A DNA stretch of 32,127 nucleotides, taken from contig WRFZ01000164.1 of assembly GCA_009778655.1 (NCBI GenBank), forward strand, positions 1 to 32,127, given 5' to 3'. Below the pieces are notes generated by a model. That model was given only the letters and a program-made list of their open reading frames with translations, searched no databases and was not told the origin of the DNA. The position numbers and the translations under genes were made by a program. Below, piece after piece: positions 29,415 to 32,127 of this stretch; the first letter of the stretch is position 1; each line of letters opens with the position of its first letter. Origin of the DNA: Candidatus Azobacteroides sp. (GTDB lineage Bacteria; Bacteroidota; Bacteroidia; Bacteroidales; Azobacteroidaceae).

Positions 29415-30119
29415 ATGACTTACTCCGATCATCACGATTTACCGAAAAAAATTCTCGTTGTTGACGATGAAGCGGTTATATGCGAAATTCTCGAATTTAA
29501 CTTGACTAACGAAGGTTACGAAGTGAATTGCGCTCATTCGTCGGAAGAAGCTTTGAACCGGCTTTCGCCCGACCATTCGCTTATCCTTTTGGATGTAATG
29601 ATGAGCGGGATGTCGGGTTATAAATTAGCTGAACTCTTGCGGCAAAGGAAAAACAAAATCCCTATTATTTTCCTTACGGCAAAAGACACGGAAAATGATA
29701 TGCTGACCGGGTTCTCCGTAGGCGGCGACGATTACATTTCAAAACCTTTTTCAATAAAAGAAGTGGTTGCCCGGGTGAAAGCCGTATTGAAACGAAGCGA
29801 ACAACCGGTCGAAAAATCAAAAAACAAATTAGTCTTTGACGATTTGCGGATTGATTTGGAATTGAAAGAATTAATTATAGGAGAAGAAAAAATTCCGCTG
29901 ACGAAAACGGAATTTGAAATCATTGTGCTTTTATCGGAAAATAAAGAAAGGATTTTTTCGCGCAACGAAATTATTGACCGAATATGGAAAGACACGCCGT
30001 ATATTACCGAACGCACGGTGGATGTGCATATCACCCGTTTACGTAAAAAATTAGGAAACAAAGCGTCGCTTATTTCCAACCGCGCCGGATTCGGTTACCG
30101 ATTTAATCCTTCCAAATAA
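29415..30119 (+). CDS. phoB: PhoB-like OmpR-family response regulator
   Basis: Transcription factor of 234 residues with a receiver and a winged-helix DNA-binding domain. The receiver has the acidic pair in ILVVDDEAVI, the phosphate acceptor Asp60 in LILLDVMMSGMSG, the switch Thr in IIFLTAKD and the Lys in DDYISKPFS. The C-terminal part has the OmpR-type pattern IPLTKTEFEIIVLLSEN, VFSRNEI-like FSRNEIIDRIW, and RTVDVHITRLRKKLG...RAGFGYRF. It stands 27 bp behind phoU and 13 bp before the kinase gene. Context points to PhoB, which would bind the direct repeats at 27884-27922 and control its own operon. The symbol is by context as much as by sequence. Confidence 0.88.
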   Translation: MTYSDHHDLPKKILVVDDEAVICEILEFNLTNEGYEVNCAHSSEEALNRLSPDHSLILLDVMMSGMSGYKLAELLRQRKNKIPIIFLTAKDTENDMLTGFSVGGDDYISKPFSIKEVVARVKAVLKRSEQPVEKSKNKLVFDDLRIDLELKELIIGEEKIPLTKTEFEIIVLLSENKERIFSRNEIIDRIWKDTPYITERTVDVHITRLRKKLGNKASLISNRAGFGYRFNPSK

Positions 30120-30132
30120 AGTAATAACAGGT

Positions 30133-31851
30133 ATGAAAACAAATTATAAACAAAAACTGTTCCTCTGTTTTGTCGTTATTTTTGCCTTGTTTACCGTTGG
30201 AATCGTTTTCTTGGAACAAACGCGCGAAAAAGAGTACAAAACTTCCGCCTTGGAAGATAAATTGGACAATTATGCCGATATAGTTAACGTGATGCTGGAA
30301 AAACATCCGAATAATTTATCCATGATTGACAGTTTAGTTCAGTTATTCCCGTCTAATTTTCGGCTGACTTTGATTGACCGGCAGGGAAATGTATTCTATG
30401 ATAATAAAATTTCGGATATTAAAAAGATGGAAAATCATTCCGGTCGCGCGGAAATTATAGCCGCTCGGAAAACAGGTAAAGGAAGCGATATCCGAGTTTC
30501 CGCCTCTAACGAAAAAAAATATTTGTACTACGCTAAACAGTTTACTTTATATTATGTGCGTGTCGCTTTGCCTTACGATATTCAAGTCCGACAGATTCTG
30601 AAACCGGATAATCTTTTCCTGTATTATATTCTTGCGCTGTTTATTGTTATATTATTAATAATTAATGCGGTGGCAAGTCGTTTCGGCCTATCTATACGCA
30701 GCCTCCGCGATTTTGCAAAAGCGGCGGAACAGGGAAATTTGCATACGCAAATTCATTTCCCTCAAGACGAATTGGGTGAAATCGGCGCTGAAATTATCGA
30801 AAACTATCGTAATCTGAAAGAAAGTAAAAAAGAAATTGATTTGGAACGTGAGAAACTCCTGCAACACGTTCTTATTTCGGAAGAAGGCCTGTGTTTTTTC
30901 TCTTCCGATAAAACCGTAGAATTTTATAACGGTTTGTTTATTCAATACTTAAATATTATCATTGACGAAGCGAACAGCAACCCGGCCGTAATATTCACCG
31001 ATCCGGCCTTTGTAAAAGTGATTTCTTTCTTATCCCGGTCGGAAAAACAAGAAAACTATTTTGAAACTCAGATTAATAAACAGGGGAAAACGTTTGCCGT
31101 GCGACTCAACAGATTTGATGACCGAAGCTTCGAGATTACCTTGAACGATATAACCAAAAAAGAGGCGACACGCCGCATGAAACAAGAGATGACCGGAAAT
31201 ATCACGCATGAATTGCGAACGCCGGTAACCGGGATTCGCGGATGCCTTGAAACCATATTGGAACATCCGTTGGATCCGGAGAAAAAACAATACTTCATCG
31301 AGAGGGCTTATAATCAAGTATTGGCGCTTTCGGAAATCATTCAAGACATGGGCTTACTCACCGGAATGGAAGAAGCGCCGCAATCATTTAAATTAGAATC
31401 GGTTTCTATCAGCGAATTACTCGAAAATCTTCGAAAGGATTTAGAAATTCAATTGCAGGAAAAAAATATCCGGATGGAGTGGAACACGGAAAACGTCATT
31501 GTAAGAGGAAATCATAACCTGCTTTATTCCATCTTTCGTAATCTGACGGACAATGTGATTCGTCACGCCGGCGCCAATGTAAACATTTTCGTAAACAAAT
31601 ACAACGAAGATAAAGACTTCTACTATTTTTCATATTCCGACACGGGCCGTGGCATTTCCGGTGAGCAACACTTGAATCGGTTGTTTGAACGTTTTTACCG
31701 GGTCAGTGAAGGTCGTACCCGCGATACGGGAGGTTCCGGATTAGGCTTATCCATTGTTAAAAATGCAATTTCTTTCCACAAAGGAACCATTGTCGCCAAA
31801 AACAAACCGGACGGAGGCTTGGAGTTTTTGTTTAATTTACCGAAACGTTGA
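30133..31851 (+). CDS. phoR: PhoR-like sensor histidine kinase
   Basis: Inner-membrane sensor kinase of 572 residues, partner of the regulator just upstream (13-bp gap). Helix 1 is at about 7-27 (KLFLCFVVIFALFTVGIVFL), a periplasmic sensor of about 130 residues follows, and helix 2 is near 160-180 (NLFLYYILALFIVILLIINA). A HAMP-like segment, a PAS-like region (about 250-335) and the HisKA domain come next, with His359 in MTGNITHELRTPVTGI as phosphorylation site. The ATP-binding domain has FRNLTDNVIRHAG (N-box), DTGRGISGE and GGSGLGLSIVKNAI. A large periplasmic domain is absent from E. coli PhoR but common in other phyla. The gene ends 150 bp before the convergent receptor gene. Confidence 0.88.
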   Translation: MKTNYKQKLFLCFVVIFALFTVGIVFLEQTREKEYKTSALEDKLDNYADIVNVMLEKHPNNLSMIDSLVQLFPSNFRLTLIDRQGNVFYDNKISDIKKMENHSGRAEIIAARKTGKGSDIRVSASNEKKYLYYAKQFTLYYVRVALPYDIQVRQILKPDNLFLYYILALFIVILLIINAVASRFGLSIRSLRDFAKAAEQGNLHTQIHFPQDELGEIGAEIIENYRNLKESKKEIDLEREKLLQHVLISEEGLCFFSSDKTVEFYNGLFIQYLNIIIDEANSNPAVIFTDPAFVKVISFLSRSEKQENYFETQINKQGKTFAVRLNRFDDRSFEITLNDITKKEATRRMKQEMTGNITHELRTPVTGIRGCLETILEHPLDPEKKQYFIERAYNQVLALSEIIQDMGLLTGMEEAPQSFKLESVSISELLENLRKDLEIQLQEKNIRMEWNTENVIVRGNHNLLYSIFRNLTDNVIRHAGANVNIFVNKYNEDKDFYYFSYSDTGRGISGEQHLNRLFERFYRVSEGRTRDTGGSGLGLSIVKNAISFHKGTIVAKNKPDGGLEFLFNLPKR

Positions 31852-31887
31852 ATTAATTATGAATTATAAATTATGAATTATAAATTA
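31852..31887. repeat. AATTATGAATTATAAATTA repeat, copy 3
   Basis: Tandem AATTATGAATTATAAATT units directly after the kinase stop codon, the same family as at 799-825 and 4916-4955. Confidence 0.55.
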
Positions 31888-31972
31888 ATGGCGGGCTTGA
31901 CCCGCCATCTCCCGGAAAATCAAATATAAATTATGAAGGGATTGCGGGTCTTCGCTACGCTATGCCCGCAAT
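31888..31972. repeat. Two GC-rich palindromes (REP-like), possible terminators
   Basis: ATGGCGGG/CCCGCCAT with a 5-nt loop (31888-31908) and ATTGCGGG/CCCGCAAT with a 16-nt loop (31941-31972), both perfect 8-bp stems. They resemble the elements at 10294-10400. Lying between convergent genes, they may stop transcription in both directions, although T-tracts are missing. Confidence 0.65.
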
Positions 31973-32002
31973 GACACGGTACTCTTATGACAGCCTCATT
32001 TT

Positions 32003-32127
32003 TTATCTCAACCTTGCTTTTTCTTCTGCCGCACCGGTTTCGACTTTCTTATCGCTTACTTTTTTGCCGGATTGGAAATTGTAGCTCAAGGAAGCGCCAA
32101 TCGTTCTGGCATTATACCATCCCTTCA
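32003..32127 (-). CDS. C-terminal end of an outer-membrane beta-barrel receptor
   Basis: Only the last 41 codons lie inside the window. They read GWYNARTIGASLSYNFQSGK, then a charged tail KKVSDKKVETGAAEEKARLR and a TAA stop at 32003-32005. The pattern x-RTIGASLSYNF is the final barrel strand of TonB-dependent receptor-like, outer-membrane beta-barrel family proteins of Bacteroidota, and a short basic tail after it is common there. The ligand cannot be inferred. The gene converges on the phoR-like kinase gene. Confidence 0.65.
   Translation of the reverse strand, partial: KGWYNARTIGASLSYNFQSGKKVSDKKVETGAAEEKARLR

Noticed and set aside
1-32127. CRISPR array, tRNA or rRNA genes, insertion sequence, integrase or att sites
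   Set aside because: No regularly spaced direct repeats, no TPsiC or cloverleaf pattern, no transposase or integrase motif and no flanking duplications were seen.

Overview
The window comes from a Bacteroidota genome, most likely of the order Bacteroidales. The signs are repeated promoters of the TTTG-N19/20-TAnnTTTG type, almost no Shine-Dalgarno sequences, a long SecA (1122 residues), SusC-type plug remnants, a small precursor peptide of the Bacteroidales double-glycine kind, and AT-rich spacers. Everything was read by eye, so family names rest on motifs and not on searches.

Layout. Bases 1-13200 are mostly housekeeping and envelope genes: the start of a CusA/CzcA-type RND pump (-), a long RSH (p)ppGpp enzyme with a degenerate hydrolase motif (+), a small outer-membrane barrel (+), a polyisoprenol-type glycosyltransferase (-), rpsO (+), a Ser/Asn-repeat lipoprotein (+), and a minus-strand group of a DUF4105 protein, an apparently dead alkaline-phosphatase-like protein and secA. 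A broken MG2/TonB-plug gene lies at 13212-13873.

Bases 13958-24520 hold the most striking content: eight minus-strand genes that look like a pathway for making and exporting a cysteine-rich peptide. In order of transcription they are a C39-like/VKOR/DsbA fusion, a 65-residue double-glycine precursor with six core cysteines, a TlpA-like thioredoxin, a DUF6625-like glycosyltransferase, a protein resembling the C-terminal domain of lantibiotic dehydratases, a GT4 glycosyltransferase fused to a LanC-like domain, a C39-peptidase ABC exporter and its HlyD partner. Glycosyltransferases, thiol oxidases and a C39 exporter together recall the sublancin/glycocin F plan, here in a Gram-negative setting. 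That is a hypothesis; the product is unknown. The precursor has its own likely promoter, a terminator in front and a strong hairpin right behind it, an arrangement that would give much peptide and less enzyme.

Bases 24600-26460 (+) hold a CPBP membrane protease and a secreted SagB-like nitroreductase. A convincing minus-strand structured RNA gene (about 220 nt, family not recognised) fills the gap at 26453-26675. proB follows, then a phosphate-response operon pstB-phoU-phoB-like-phoR-like preceded by four 11-bp-spaced hexamers that look like a Pho box. The window ends with GC-rich palindromic repeats and the C-terminal end of an outer-membrane receptor (-).
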